Source: Thinopyrum elongatum
Lineage: Eukaryota > Streptophyta > Magnoliopsida > Poales > Poaceae
NCBI GenBank assembly: GCA_011799875.1
Contig: CM022298.1
Location: forward strand, 192,160,423 to 192,224,422
Length of the DNA stretch: 64,000 nucleotides
Direction of reading: 5' to 3'
Position numbers and translations under genes: made by a program. The notes under the pieces were generated by a model. The model ran no database searches. It was not told where the DNA came from and was given only the letters and a program-made list of their open reading frames with translations. Shown here piece by piece: positions 37,801 through 54,476 of the stretch. How positions within the stretch are numbered: the stretch's first letter is position 1; every line of letters starts with the position of its first letter.

Positions 37801-38021
37801 ACGACCGGAACTGATTGGGCCTGTATAATTGTATTTGATCGCTCGCCCGTCGCACATGATCTCATTTTGCCCAACGTGTGTAACCGGAGGGCCTATCCCC
37901 GACGGTTTCTGGGTCGTGTGGTAAGGACCCCCCTATCGCCCACAGTCACTAGGCGACGATTCAGAATGCCGTCGCGGAAAGGGGTTAAAAACCATTTGTA
38001 TAGCAGCTTGCTGTACCAGTG

Positions 38022-38024
38022 ATT
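38022..38024. repeat. Right TSD (ATT) of CACTA element H
   Basis: ATT follows the terminal CCAGTG and matches 13906-13908. Confidence 0.85.
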
Positions 38025-38691
38025 CAAAGATCGCAGGTGAGAAAACTGAAAATAAAGTGAAACTCCAAAGATTGTAGGTGACAAAAATTGAAAAGGAAGT
38101 ACCTTTCCCGGTGAAGTTCTTGTTGCCCGGAGCTTCGTGCTAGAAGGCGCCTTCTCTCCCGCCGCCAGGTTCTGTTTTACACACAATAGAAGGGAACCAG
38201 AAATATTTGGTCAGCCTTGATCGTCCTTTATAAGGAATTGAACAAAGAAACATGCTTTTCATTGTGTCTATATGGGCCTAGATTGTTGCCTCGTGTTGAA
38301 ACCAACAAAAACATGCTCCAGGCCTTCATATCAATATAGAGAAGCAAATTTATCAAGTAGCTGCTGCAGATTAAACAAATAATAACAGGATTTGGTGAAA
38401 TGTCAGTAGGCGTTCCCTAGTTGTTATTACATCTGCATTCCAACCGAATTGCTGAGGACTATAGCTGTTAGCTTGCACATAACAGAGGAATGCAACTATG
38501 AAAAAGGTGACTCAGTTGTTATTCAAGCAATGGTCAATCATCCATCCAACTAACATAGCCACAATGATAAAGCAGAATGATTTTTCTTTTCGCAAAGCCT
38601 GGAAGGATTGTAGACTACATTAGCATCGTAGTTCACAGAAATCGTAGGACATATGTTTTTACATGACCAACACAGAAGTTGAAATGAAAGC

Positions 38692-38928
38692 ATGGATTAC
38701 ATCTTAGATAATAACTTAGATAGCCAACCTGATGCACCATTATCTCTGTTTCAGTCATACCCAAAAGGTGGCATCAACTACATCTTAGATAGCTACTTAG
38801 ATAGCCAGCCTGATGCACCATTATCTCTGTTTCAGTCAGTCCCAAAAGGAGTCATCAACTACATCTTAGATAGGTACTTAGATAGCCAGCATGATGCACC
38901 ATTATCCCTGACTCAGTCAGACCCCTAA
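38692..38928. repeat. Three 81-bp tandem repeats inside gene X
   Basis: Units contain 'gatgcaccattatctctgtttcagtca' type sequence and 'catcaactacatcttagata'. On the plus strand the array is open for 78 codons ('LDSQPDAPLSLFQS' three times). On gene X's own strand each unit contains stops. It lies in the gap between exons 39010-39050 and 38103-38171, so I take it as repeated intron sequence. Confidence 0.8.
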
Positions 38929-39721
38929 AAATACAAATTTAGAACTGTGGATCAGAAATAGAATTAACGATTGTTGAATATGGTAGTATGATTTAATGGC
39001 CTGATGTACCTTTTCTTCTGCCTGGGCATCATGACGATTCCAAAATAGATCTTTGCGTGCAGTGCATGCAAATTCCCTCTTAGCGTGTTTGTTGTCAAAT
39101 AGTTTAGACAGTACATAAATGTCTTATCTTTCTTAAGTTATCCGTATTTTAGAATATACCTTGTGTGTGCTTGCTGTGGAGGAGGAGTTTGCTCGCCCAT
39201 TGCGACTTGCATTTCCTACTAACATAGCTGTCAGTGGGCAATACACCTGGGATATATGAATGGGCTTATAAAGAATAATGGAGGGAGTCACCTGTGGAAC
39301 GGAGCCAACATTTATAATGTTTTTTCAGTCTTTGGTCTGAGTGGCTTTGCTTTGAACTTCTTCAATTTGCCCGGTTAAAGTGGACAATTTTTTCTTCAAA
39401 TCACTTGCATGGCTTTCAAAAAGCATTGCCCATGAGGAAGCTACTAGTAGTTTTTTCTGGTAGGCCCTTAGCTCAGACAGGTTTGCATCATCTATGTATA
39501 TCATTGATGCGTTTTTAAATAGGTCAAAGTAGCCGAGCTAGCCGATTCTATGGCATCTTCTTTTGAGGTAGCATCGTCTCCATGGATTTTCTTTGGTTCT
39601 GAGAAAGGGTTACCCTTATCAACAGATAGATACAGAGAGATTGGTGCGTACATTTCTCCATCTCCAGTGTCAGTTACTTCAGTTCTATCTATCCTAAGAC
39701 CAAGCCTCTTCAAAGCTAAAT

Positions 39722-41196
39722 CTAAGATGTATTATGGTTATGGTCACACATCTTGGAGAAAGCTAGCCTAGGAAAAGGGTGTGCAACTATCAATTAGACA
39801 TTCTCATAAATGGGATAACTCCTAAATCTCAACAAGGGGGTCGTGGGCGAACAGTCAAACTTGAGGCAGGAATGGGATAATCCATGCGTGAAACAAAGGC
39901 AGAAAAACAAATTACGGACAAGGAAAGACGGGATTTTCTCTCGCACCTGCAACAGAACGGCAGATCAACAAGGACGTCGTCTCGCAGCAACCCGACGCGT
40001 TGCCAACCCGTAGCAGTCATCAATCGAACAACAAACCCTAACCCTAGAACAGTAGCAGACCAGACATGTTACCAGCACCGTGAGATAACAAATCGAACGA
40101 AGGAAAACTAAGGGAGCATGAAAGAACCTCCACCATCGCACGAAGACAGCAGGAAGCGGCGTCCAGCTCACCCCTACTCCGGCCCAACCACAAGAAGACG
40201 GGCCCCTCCCCCTTTCCCGACTACAAGCGGACGACCAGGTGAGAATCAGACGCAAGGAAAGGCAGGAAGCGGACAAGGGCGAGAGGAAAGGCACCTTTCG
40301 CACGGCGACAAGGCAACGACAAGCTGGAACAGCATCGGATCTGGCGGAAAGGGACGAAGCGGAGAGAAAGGGGCGAATGAGAACCAGGAAGAATATGGAT
40401 GCACCCCTCGCTCACCTCATCCACGCCCGAGCAACCAGCACTTGACACGCGAAGGGTCGACACGTGAAATCCCCACACTGCCCTCGGCGGGTTCTAAAAA
40501 TTACAGGCGGAGCCACCGCACGATCCAGCGCGGAAGTCACGCACCGCGGCCAGCCTCACCCATGAAGCCGACAGGTGGGCCCCATCAGCCATCGAGCCCG
40601 CGCGACAGAGAGACGCGACCTAACGGGGAACGTGAGAAAAGGAACACACTGTAGAGCGCCTCGAAGCCGAATTTTGTCCAACGGCCAGGAACCACCCGAC
40701 GCCGAATCGAACGCCCATGATTCCATGTGAGAAACGATCGGACGGTCCAAACTCCCTGAGCTCTGAGAGAGCTCAGGTTTAGACGTGAATCTAGCTATGG
40801 AATTAGGCGTTTTCTTCTATGAAAGATGAAAGGAAAACGAAGGAAAGTTGTCGCTAAACCATGGAGCAGCACTACCCCTCATTGGACGATCCAGATCTCC
40901 CAAGCAGCGGATCAAGCGGCTGAAACAATCGCGATGAGGTGTCGCGGAAGAAAACTTATTAACCTCCTTTTCCAACCCCGTCAGCCTCCTGTCTCGTCCC
41001 TTGATCTCATCCCCTCCCCTGTCCGCCGCAGCGTCGTCTCTCCCACCCTCCCCTCCGTTCTCCCCCCGCCGTGCCGTCGCCGTTCTCCCCCCGTACCTCC
41101 CGTGCGCCACCACCCCATCCTTCCTGAATCCAGACTAGGCCCGACTGAACTCACGTAAGAACGAGCCGGGCGTCTCCTGCTCCACCCACGCGCTCG
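39722..41196. other. Region between gene X and the Bet1-like gene
   Basis: A GC-rich spacer. Gene X reads leftwards and the Bet1-like gene rightwards, so 40.1-41.1 kb probably holds both promoters. A 178-codon plus-strand frame (40118-40654) has biased, low-complexity composition and no start context or homology that I recognise. The pyrimidine-rich stretch before 41197 (about 40980-41110) looks like a plant 5' UTR. Confidence 0.4.
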
Positions 41197-44100
41197 ATGG
41201 CCAACCCGATGTACGGCTCCGGGCCGCTTCGATCCAGGTACGCCCCGTCCGATCCCCGATATCATCTGGCCCAATTCGCACCCTCGGCTGTTCGAATCGA
41301 TCTATTTCTCCCGCGAAATTAGTTCAGAGCCGTTGACGAATTTGGGGGTTCCTTCGGGGATCGCAGGAACGCGTCGAGCTCGGACGAGATCCAGCTGCGG
41401 ATCGACCCGGTGCATGGCGATCTTGACGAGGAGATCGACGGGCTGCACTCGAGGGTTCGCATGTTGAAAGGCGTAAGACTTCCATCTCCTTGCCTCCTTT
41501 GTTCTAAGCCGGTTCTTGAATTCTGTTAGGTATGCTCAGTTGAGGTCTTATTGCCGCAATTTCGACGTTAGAAACTTATGTTGTGTGTGCGATTAAGCAT
41601 GCTGCGTTGCAGATGTTTTATGTGACGTTCCAAGACATATTTCGTGCTTCTCAATTTATTTTTTTACCGTAATTCCATCCATGATTTAGTTCTTGGTGGC
41701 TGTGCGTCCTGTAAGAGTTCGTTTAAGATGATTTTATTGTCTTTAAACCAAGATGAACTCTGAGTAGATGTAAATTAGATTAGAACCATCTCAGGTTAAT
41801 ACGGGAGATTGATTGTATGGGTCGACACCATATGTAAGTAGTTTATTTATTTAGTGAGGAATTGGTACCAAATATTGTTTATATCAGTCTCACGGCAAGA
41901 AATTTCATAGTTGGTCTGATGTTAATGGATTTGGGTTGTATGGAAATGCAATGTATAACCTGGTTTAATTAAGTTCATACCCACTTTAAGTCTCTTGCTC
42001 AATCATCATGGGCCCAGTACATCTTAAGACACTGCCTTCATACGGGTCATACTTTTCTTTGCGGCATTCCATCTGTCTTATTATGGGTGTGTTTGGTTGA
42101 TGCCCACACTAGCCTTACCAAATGTTGGCTTGCCAATTTTTGGCCAAGGAATTCCTCACCCTCATTTGGCCGACTAATCTGTGAGATGAAGGGGTGCACC
42201 CATTGGCAACCAAAATTTAATAGATAGCCGATTTGTTGGCAGGGCTAGTGTGGGCAGCAAACCAAACAGACCCATATAATACTCCTTTGTTTCTCATTGT
42301 CACTTCCCTAGTACATTATTATTGTTTATGGTTAACTTCTTGTGGGATCATTGATCCATACCTTCTCTGATATACTGCCACGTGCACGCGGTGTTTCCTG
42401 TTAACCTTTGCATGGAATTAACTCCATTGGTTTTCTGTTTTTAGGCCTATAAACAGTCTTATGAGTTGGTGTGAATTTGTCGATGGCTGGTTGACATCAT
42501 TACTGCTGCTTTTGTTCCCGTAAAATTAATCGTGCAAGCATTGAGATGATATTACGTCTAGGTTTTTAGTTCATACAATTTCAACTTTTAACAAGCAATG
42601 GATTTAGTACTTTGGTGATAGAGAACTGCCATGTTCTGATCAATTATTTGTTCTAGTTGAGCTGTTGATGCTGGTTTTTTCTTCACACTTCAGAAACTTA
42701 TTTGTTGTTTGACGTGGTCGCTTTTCCAGGTCGCCCAAGAGATAAATTCCGAGGCCAAGTTCCAGAATGATTTCCTCAACCAACTGGTACTGTTGCTGTT
42801 CTATCATGATTCTTTTGTGGAATCCTTGGTTATTTATGTTTTTTCCTGAATGGCTATAACATGTTTATTGTTTTCCATGTGCACTTGTGCTTTCCTACCA
42901 TTTATATACCATCTTTAGATGTACATCTATGCGTGCTAGAGAATACTCCGTTGAGTCAATTACTGTGTATATATGACCTAGAAGATCCATTTGATCTACA
43001 CTACTAATGAATACAGTTTATCTATTGATTTTGTTGCTTTGAAATTAAATATGTAAAAAAATCAGTTTTGCTAAAGCACATCTAGATGTGCTGTAAGTAT
43101 TGCACATCTAATTCCTATGTCATTGATTTTACTCTAAGATTCGTGCAAGTATTTTTTTGTCTTTTTCCTTTTTCTTTTTAGTTTGATTGAGTCACTTAGA
43201 TGTGAAATAACTAGGGCACATCTAGATGTGCCCTAGAGTTAAAAATTCTTTTTTGCTTAAAATGTCTAAGCCTGCAATTGAACATACCAAGCAAGTTCAA
43301 ATTGCTGTATATATTGTTTGAATGGACTATCTATACTGTTTTAATGGTTAATATTACCTTTTGCAAAGGGAAAAGATTAGCATCAACCGACTGATCGAGG
43401 CGCTGCATCCGCCACTTGATGAGCCGTTGGATCAATTAAAATAACCAACCTCATCTCCCTGTCAACCTTATCTTTCCCAGCGTCACCCAGCCCCGGGATG
43501 GCCTTGCGGCTCACACGGGCACCGGTGGCCGGAGCGCCGAGGACGAGACGGTAGCTGCGCCTCCTGCAACACGCGTGCACGACGAGCCCGAGGCGATGCC
43601 TATGTTGCCCATTGCGTGCGCAAGAAGAATTGCCCGCCTAGGTCGTCGTTGACGAGGACATCCATGTCGGATCTCCGCAGCCAAACGCCTCCTCGCCGAC
43701 CGGATCGACGGATCCGGCGAGATCCGCCATGCTGGCATGGAGTGCCATCAACCTCACCGCTGTCCTGAGACAAGTTTCTGCAACAACCGCGTTGTTGTGG
43801 AACGGCGGCGAACAACAACTGTGCAAGTGCGGAACGCGCTCGGAGATGTTGCAAGTTTTGAAACATGAGTTTTGTTGCAGAAAATTAGCCGCGGCGGTAG
43901 ATGTTGTTGCAATTTTTGCAACACGGGCCTTGTTGCAGAAAATTAGGGTTTTGCAACATGGGTCTTGCTGTAAGAAATTGGAAAAGAGAAGTTTTTGCAA
44001 CAAGCGTCTTGTTACAGAAAATTATAGAAGTGAAGATTTTGCAACAAGAGTCTTGTTGCAGAAATACAAGGTTCATCGAATGGACGACTCATGAGGCGGT

Positions 44101-44673
44101 GGATTTTGCACCAAAGGACTAGTTCCCCCGTGCGCTGGCGGCAGCGATTTTGCTGTAGTGGGGGCTGGCGCCGCGCTGGGCGCAGCTGTGTCAGGATGGC
44201 AGACAGGGGAATTTGTTTTCGAAACTGAGCGGTTGTTGCAGGAAGTAAGGAGATGGTCACGCGGGCGCGGTGGTTAGATCCGACGGCTGTCAGGGCGCTG
44301 ATCGAACGGAGCTCCATGCGGCGGATGTTTTTAATACATCCGCCGGCCGACGCGTAGCGGCTCCCTTTTGCAAAAGCTGGATACAATTACTTTATGGTCT
44401 ATCTGTATTGTTTTATTTGACTAATATTACCTTTGAAAAAAAAAATCTTTCTTAAACAATGGTTATTCTTGGCTGTGCACTGATTTTTTGGTACCCTCTG
44501 TTTATGAACAGCAACTGACCCTTACGAAAGCTCAGGCTGGAGTGAAGAATAACATGCGAAGGATGAACAAAAGAATCATCCAGCAGGGCTCGAATCATAT
44601 TGTCCATGTTGTCCTATTTGCTCTGTTGTGCTTCTTTGTTGTCTATCTTTTGTCAAAGTTCTCTAGAAGATAG
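41197..44673 (+). CDS. Bet1-like SNARE protein, four exons
   Basis: Exons 41197-41237, 41367-41472, 42730-42786 and 44512-44673, all with GT-AG introns, give 121 aa. The protein is a tail-anchored Q-SNARE resembling Arabidopsis Bet1-like protein At4g14600: 'DEIQLRIDPVHGDLDEEID', 'VAQEINSEAKFQNDFLNQL', 'TKAQAGVKNNMRRMNKRI', then a hydrophobic anchor of about 19 residues at 98-116 and a short 'SKFSRR' tail. The SNARE helix covers about 30-92, with glutamines at 67-69 able to supply the zero layer. Family members act in ER-Golgi vesicle fusion. The start is the first ATG; downstream residues match the family. Intron 2 has a MITE and intron 3 a 1-kb insertion. The gene looks functional. Confidence 0.93.
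42085..42273. mobile_element. MITE in intron 2 of the Bet1-like gene
   Basis: About 190 bp with TIRs GGGTGTGTTTGGTTGATGCC and, at the other end, the complement of GGGTCTGTTTGGTTTGCTGCC. The inner inverted match 'ccacactagcc'/'ggctagtgtgg' extends the hairpin. The flanks contain TA on each side, but the TSD length is not clear, so superfamily (Tourist or hAT type) is open. Confidence 0.7.
43359..44375. mobile_element. About 1-kb insertion in intron 3 with short TIRs and inner palindromes
   Basis: The ends are TTTTGCAAAGGGA and TCCCTTTTGCAAAA, an imperfect inverted pair. Inside lies a run of 'ttttgcaaca.g.gtcttgttgcagaaaatta' motifs (43865-44065). No coding frame is credible. The flanks share a longer direct repeat (see findings). 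It resembles a foldback or Mutator-type non-autonomous element but is not classified. Confidence 0.55.
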
Positions 44674-45120
44674 CTCTTCTGTTGTTAGGTGAAGCCAAAT
44701 CGAATCAACTGAAATGTACCATGTGTTGTATTTAGTCTGAAAAAAGCGTGTCGCGAGTAACGAAATCGAATGGAAAAAGGGGCTGGACTGTGTACATGGT
44801 ATATTTGACCTGAGAACAAGTTGTGTATCCAGCTTCCTGTCTTGAAAGAGATATATACCACATTTCACAACTTCTGGACTTGTAGTCTCTGAACTCTTGA
44901 AGGAGATATATTTCATACTGAGTATTTTTGGCTTGAGAAACTTCTACGAATCACCACGGCGTCCAGTATCATATTTTCATAAAGAAAAAGGAGATTGACT
45001 GATGACGTCACTAACTCAGAGTAAGACGCTGGGCGGTCGAGAACAGCGGGTCGGGAGATGAGAACACGGGCACCGACTGGCATACGTGTGCCGCCACGCG
45101 CACCGCCGTTTGGACTTTGA

Positions 45121-46429
<1,309 letters not shown>

Positions 46430-47835
46430 TCAGCAAACGACGACGACGACCGGCGTAGTACGTGTTCACGTAGTAGTTCGTTAGCCTAACGGTATATTAG
46501 TAGAGCTTAATCAGTGGACACTGCACTCAATAATGCCACTTCAAACATGAAGCGCTTGTATACATTCTGCCCTCGATGCCCGTGGAGGTCTCAAGTCTCA
46601 CCCCTGATGGCTTTACCGGCTTATCGGCCATTTGTGGCCGCTGAGATCTACGGTCAAGCTCGTGAATGTCCAAATTACAAGATAACAAATTTTAAGTCCA
46701 CTGACATACGGATACAGGTCGGTTCAAAATATTTATGCTGAGTATAACCAGAACAAAGATCACTTAGCAAGCATTCGCAACTTCAAAGAATAATTTGATG
46801 GATCATGTTGGATGCTACGCTAGGAAACAAAAAAATTACTGCACGAACCAAGAACATGATGTGGAGATATAGATCTACCATCAGAAGCGTGATCCCGGTG
46901 AAAAGAGTTGGATCTGCCTCCTCATGGATCCCACAAACAGTTCGTCCAACCGATGCAAAGGCGTGGGGCTTAGATGAGGTGCTAAGTTCATTAAAAGCTT
47001 AGCAATTAAACTCTCAAAGCATATGTGTTTAGTTTTTGGTTTTCAAGTTTTCTTCATTTAATTAAGTGTAGACTTCCACTAGATACACGTGTTTAGCATC
47101 GTTTCTCATATAGCTATCATACTATCCCCTCTTCTTAATTAACATGACAATTTTTCACTAGGTACACGTGTTTAGCATCGTTTCTCATATAGCTATCATA
47201 CTATCCCCTCTTCTTAATTAACATGACATCGCTATCATACTATCCCCTCTTCTTAATTAACATGACATCGTTGTCAATTTTAGTACCTTTACAAGATGAA
47301 GCATTGAAAGCATTGAAAGGGCATATCCATGCATGTAGAAAGAAACGTCGTACATCCTATTTCTATTGCCGATCCAATCTCATGAACTCTTTTTTTGTGA
47401 CGGCTAGGGAGAAATATTGTATTGCTAGATCCAATCGCACGACTATAACATGGAAGTGGGTGTGGGGGTTAGTAGGTGTTCCATCCTAGCATATTTGTCC
47501 TTTTTTGAGACGTGTTTAGTGTAGACATGTTTAGTATTGTTGTGTACCGATGCATGCTAAGTTTAGACTGTGTTTGATAGCCTGAATTAGACAAGACATG
47601 TTGTGTTGAGACTGTATTTGGTAGCTTGTAAATGAGATAGGCTGCATAAACGAAGTTTTTGGGGCAAGATAATATTGAAACGACATTTCAACACTTCACT
47701 AAACAAGTCAAGCAATAAAACATTACCATGCCAACATAATTTGGACAATGATAATATGAAGAAAAAAATCAACAATTAACATAACACATAATAACTATAA
47801 TTTGTAGCAGTGCATCACTTGATTCATATTACATA
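46430..47835. other. Intergenic region downstream of the protease
   Basis: AT-rich. The first few hundred bases may be the protease 3' UTR. Two short frames (46514-46741, 46805-47002) have no recognisable motif. A 79-bp tandem repeat lies at 47077-47273. Confidence 0.4.
47077..47273. repeat. 79-bp tandem duplication with a partial third copy
   Basis: 'cactag.tacacgtgtttagc' starts at 47077 and 47156. A third, 39-bp partial copy ('gctatcatactatcccctc') starts at 47231. The copies are nearly identical. Confidence 0.9.
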
Positions 47836-48088
47836 CTCTCTCCGTCCTTTTTTACTCCGCGTATAAGATTTGTGTCAAGTCAAACATTGTAAAATTCGAC
47901 CATATTTATATTAGAACATAACATCTATAATACCAAACATATATAATACAAAATTATATTCCATAATGAATCTAATTATATTGATTTGGTATTGTGAATG
48001 TTGATACTTTTTCTATATGTTCGGTCAAATTAGAGATATTTTGACTTCAGAAAAAACTTATATACAGAGTAAAAAAGAACGGAGGGAG
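47836..48088. mobile_element. Stowaway-type MITE, 253 bp
   Basis: The ends are CTCTCTCCGTCCTTTTTTAC and the complement of CTCCCTCCGTTCTTTTTTAC, with TA on both sides (47834-47835, 48089-48090). AT-rich interior without coding capacity. Confidence 0.85.
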
Positions 48089-48651
48089 TAAGACATAATA
48101 ACCATAAATACATATTAATGACTTCGGTAAATCTTCTAAAGATCGGTTGTGGTGTCCTATACCTTTGGAGGGGGTAGGCGAAGGAAGGGGCGAGGAGGGT
48201 GGAGGAAGGGAAGAGGAGGGCGGAGGAAGGGAAGGAGGGGCCGAAGCTGCTACCTCTCCTGTCAGCGACGACGTACTAGGGCGGCGGCGAGTTGAAGGCC
48301 GGCCGCGAGTTGACCCAGGAGCATGGGTGGCGGCGAGGTTGAAGAAGGAAGGAGACCAGCGGCGGGGTAGATGGGCTCAATACTTGAGACCTATTTTGAC
48401 TTAGGACTCTAAACAGTGATCAGTCAAAGTCGATCTGAGTGGTTTGTCTTAAGTCAAATTATGTGAGTTTGACCTTAATTTATAACAAAGTATATTAATA
48501 TCCAGTCAACGGAAGATGTTAATGAAACAACGGATAAGCCCAATTTGGCTAATGATCCTGGCCGAATTGAGTCATCTTTTGGCAATAAATGCTAGTTCAT
48601 GACTAAATCCATGTATGAATATCTGGAGAGAGATCTGGCTGGTTGTGATTA
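48089..48651. other. Intergenic, purine-rich stretch
   Basis: 48160-48240 is a strongly purine-biased run (ggagg/gaagg repeats) opening a short frame of no credible coding value. Nothing else is recognised. Confidence 0.4.
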
Positions 48652-48902
48652 GGCTACTCATAGTGGGGAGTATCATATACTAGTATCATGATACTATCTT
48701 CATAATGCATAGTATCATAGAGTAGTATCATATATGATCATATTTATTGTAATGCATGACACAAAGTAGCATAACATTTAACATGATACGGTATCTACCT
48801 ATATTACTCTAACCCTCTTTTTTTTTAATTCTCTACCACATCAGCATGTTTGCTATTTCCGAATGCATGATACCGGCTAAGATAACACCACTATGGCCAG
48901 CC
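48652..48902. mobile_element. Tourist/Harbinger-type MITE, 251 bp
   Basis: TIRs GGCTACTCATAGTGG and, reversed, GGCTGGCCATAGTGG, with TSD TTA on both sides (48649-48651, 48903-48905). A TTA/TAA duplication is the PIF-Harbinger signature. Confidence 0.8.
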
Positions 48903-49766
48903 TTACAGGTGGATCTGAAGAGCGAAACTACCTCTAAAAGAATCCAAATATTCCTTTGGCAACTATTCCAAGATGTCGTTCTCAATAGAGATGTCATGAA
49001 ACAAAATAACTAGGCTTATTTTCTATGATAATAGAATAACTTGTTAGCACTTTTTTTTTTCTTCTGATGTCCGGTGGCCGTGATTTGCAGCTTGTGTGAA
49101 TTTGATCTCATGGGCAGACTGCTGAATTTGTGCGGCTGCGCATGATGATGTGGATATGGACTATGGAGTACGGCGGCTGTTCTTCTGCTCCATTGGCTTC
49201 ATAGTGCTTTATTGTCCACGTTTTGTTCCTGCTCTTTTGTTTTGAGCTGCTCTAGTTATCGTACTGTGTCCCTGCGTGGGTCGTTGCCTTGATAGGTTAG
49301 TTTGGTGCAAACTTGGTCAAACTTAACAAGCAAAAAAAGGGGGATATTTCACATACACCTTAGCGAAGGATAATATCACACAATCCAATGCACAGCGGTC
49401 TTGGTATAGTAGAACAAGCCCAAAGAAAATATTTAGTGTTCCAACGAGAGAAAATACAGCCATATTTGAAGATTGCCATTAAGAAAAACTTGAAAGAACT
49501 TTAGGTACCCCATGAATTCCAACTCCAAGCAATAGCATGTCGATAATTTGTCTTATTGAACATTTGAAATGAGCACATGTAAAGGCCAGAGTCTCAAGAA
49601 GGTAATCTTCACACTTGAGACGGAGAAAGCAAAAGGGAAAAGGGACTGAGTAGCTCAGCTCAGCGGCCAGCGATGGGACCCTACCGACGTATTGCTCGCT
49701 ATTAACCAACGAGCAACAAAAAGAAGTTTCCCGATGTTTTCTTTTCTACTGTACCATTTCTTCTCT

Positions 49767-54476
<4,710 letters not shown>

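Larger units (their letters stand above)
13909..38021 (-). mobile_element. CACTA element H, minus orientation, carrying two nested elements
   Basis: The left edge reads CACTACTACAGGATGCTGC. The right edge reads, on the minus strand, CACTGGTACAGCAAGCTGC. These are the two diverged TIRs of one family (shared core CACT..T.CAG.A.GCTGCTA) and match the ends of element I at 23713 and 14801. The TSD is ATT on both sides. Without element I (14801-23713 plus 3-bp TSD) and the LTR element (23948-30033 plus 5-bp TSD), H is about 9.1 kb. It carries the same cargo as I, genes (a) to (d) and the 508-bp array. No transposase is recognisable, so it is non-autonomous. It sits in an exon of gene X. Confidence 0.9.
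38022..39721 (-). pseudogene. Gene X, 5' half (exons upstream of the CACTA insertion)
   Basis: Minus-strand exons with GT-AG borders: 39292-39721, 39160-39246, 39010-39050, 38103-38171 and 38022-38045, the last being the other part of the exon cut by H. The first reads 'LALKRLGLRIDRTEVTDTG' and 'AISLYLSVDKGNPF'-like sequence, then, after a one-base shift near 39500, 'IDDANLSELRAYQKKLL' and 'SDLKKKLSTLTGQIEE' (coiled coil). 39160-39246 and 39010-39050 join in phase ('LLLHSKHTQ', 'DLFWNRHDAQAEEK'). 38103-38171 has a TAG before 'HEAPGNKNFTGK', which joins 'VFSPAIFECQRVSS' across the insertion. An ATG exon at 39885 ('MDYPIPASSLTVRPRP') is possible. Family unknown. Confidence 0.55.

Noticed and set aside
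14801..38021. A giant palindrome made by template switching at a CACTA end
   Set aside because: The junction at 23713 first looked like aberrant repair, but both elements have correct TIRs and matching 3-bp TSDs (ATT and GCG). Simple nested insertion explains everything.
40118..40654. A 178-codon plus-strand ORF
   Set aside because: Low-complexity Pro/Arg/Ser/Gly composition, no recognisable motif, and location in a probable divergent promoter region.
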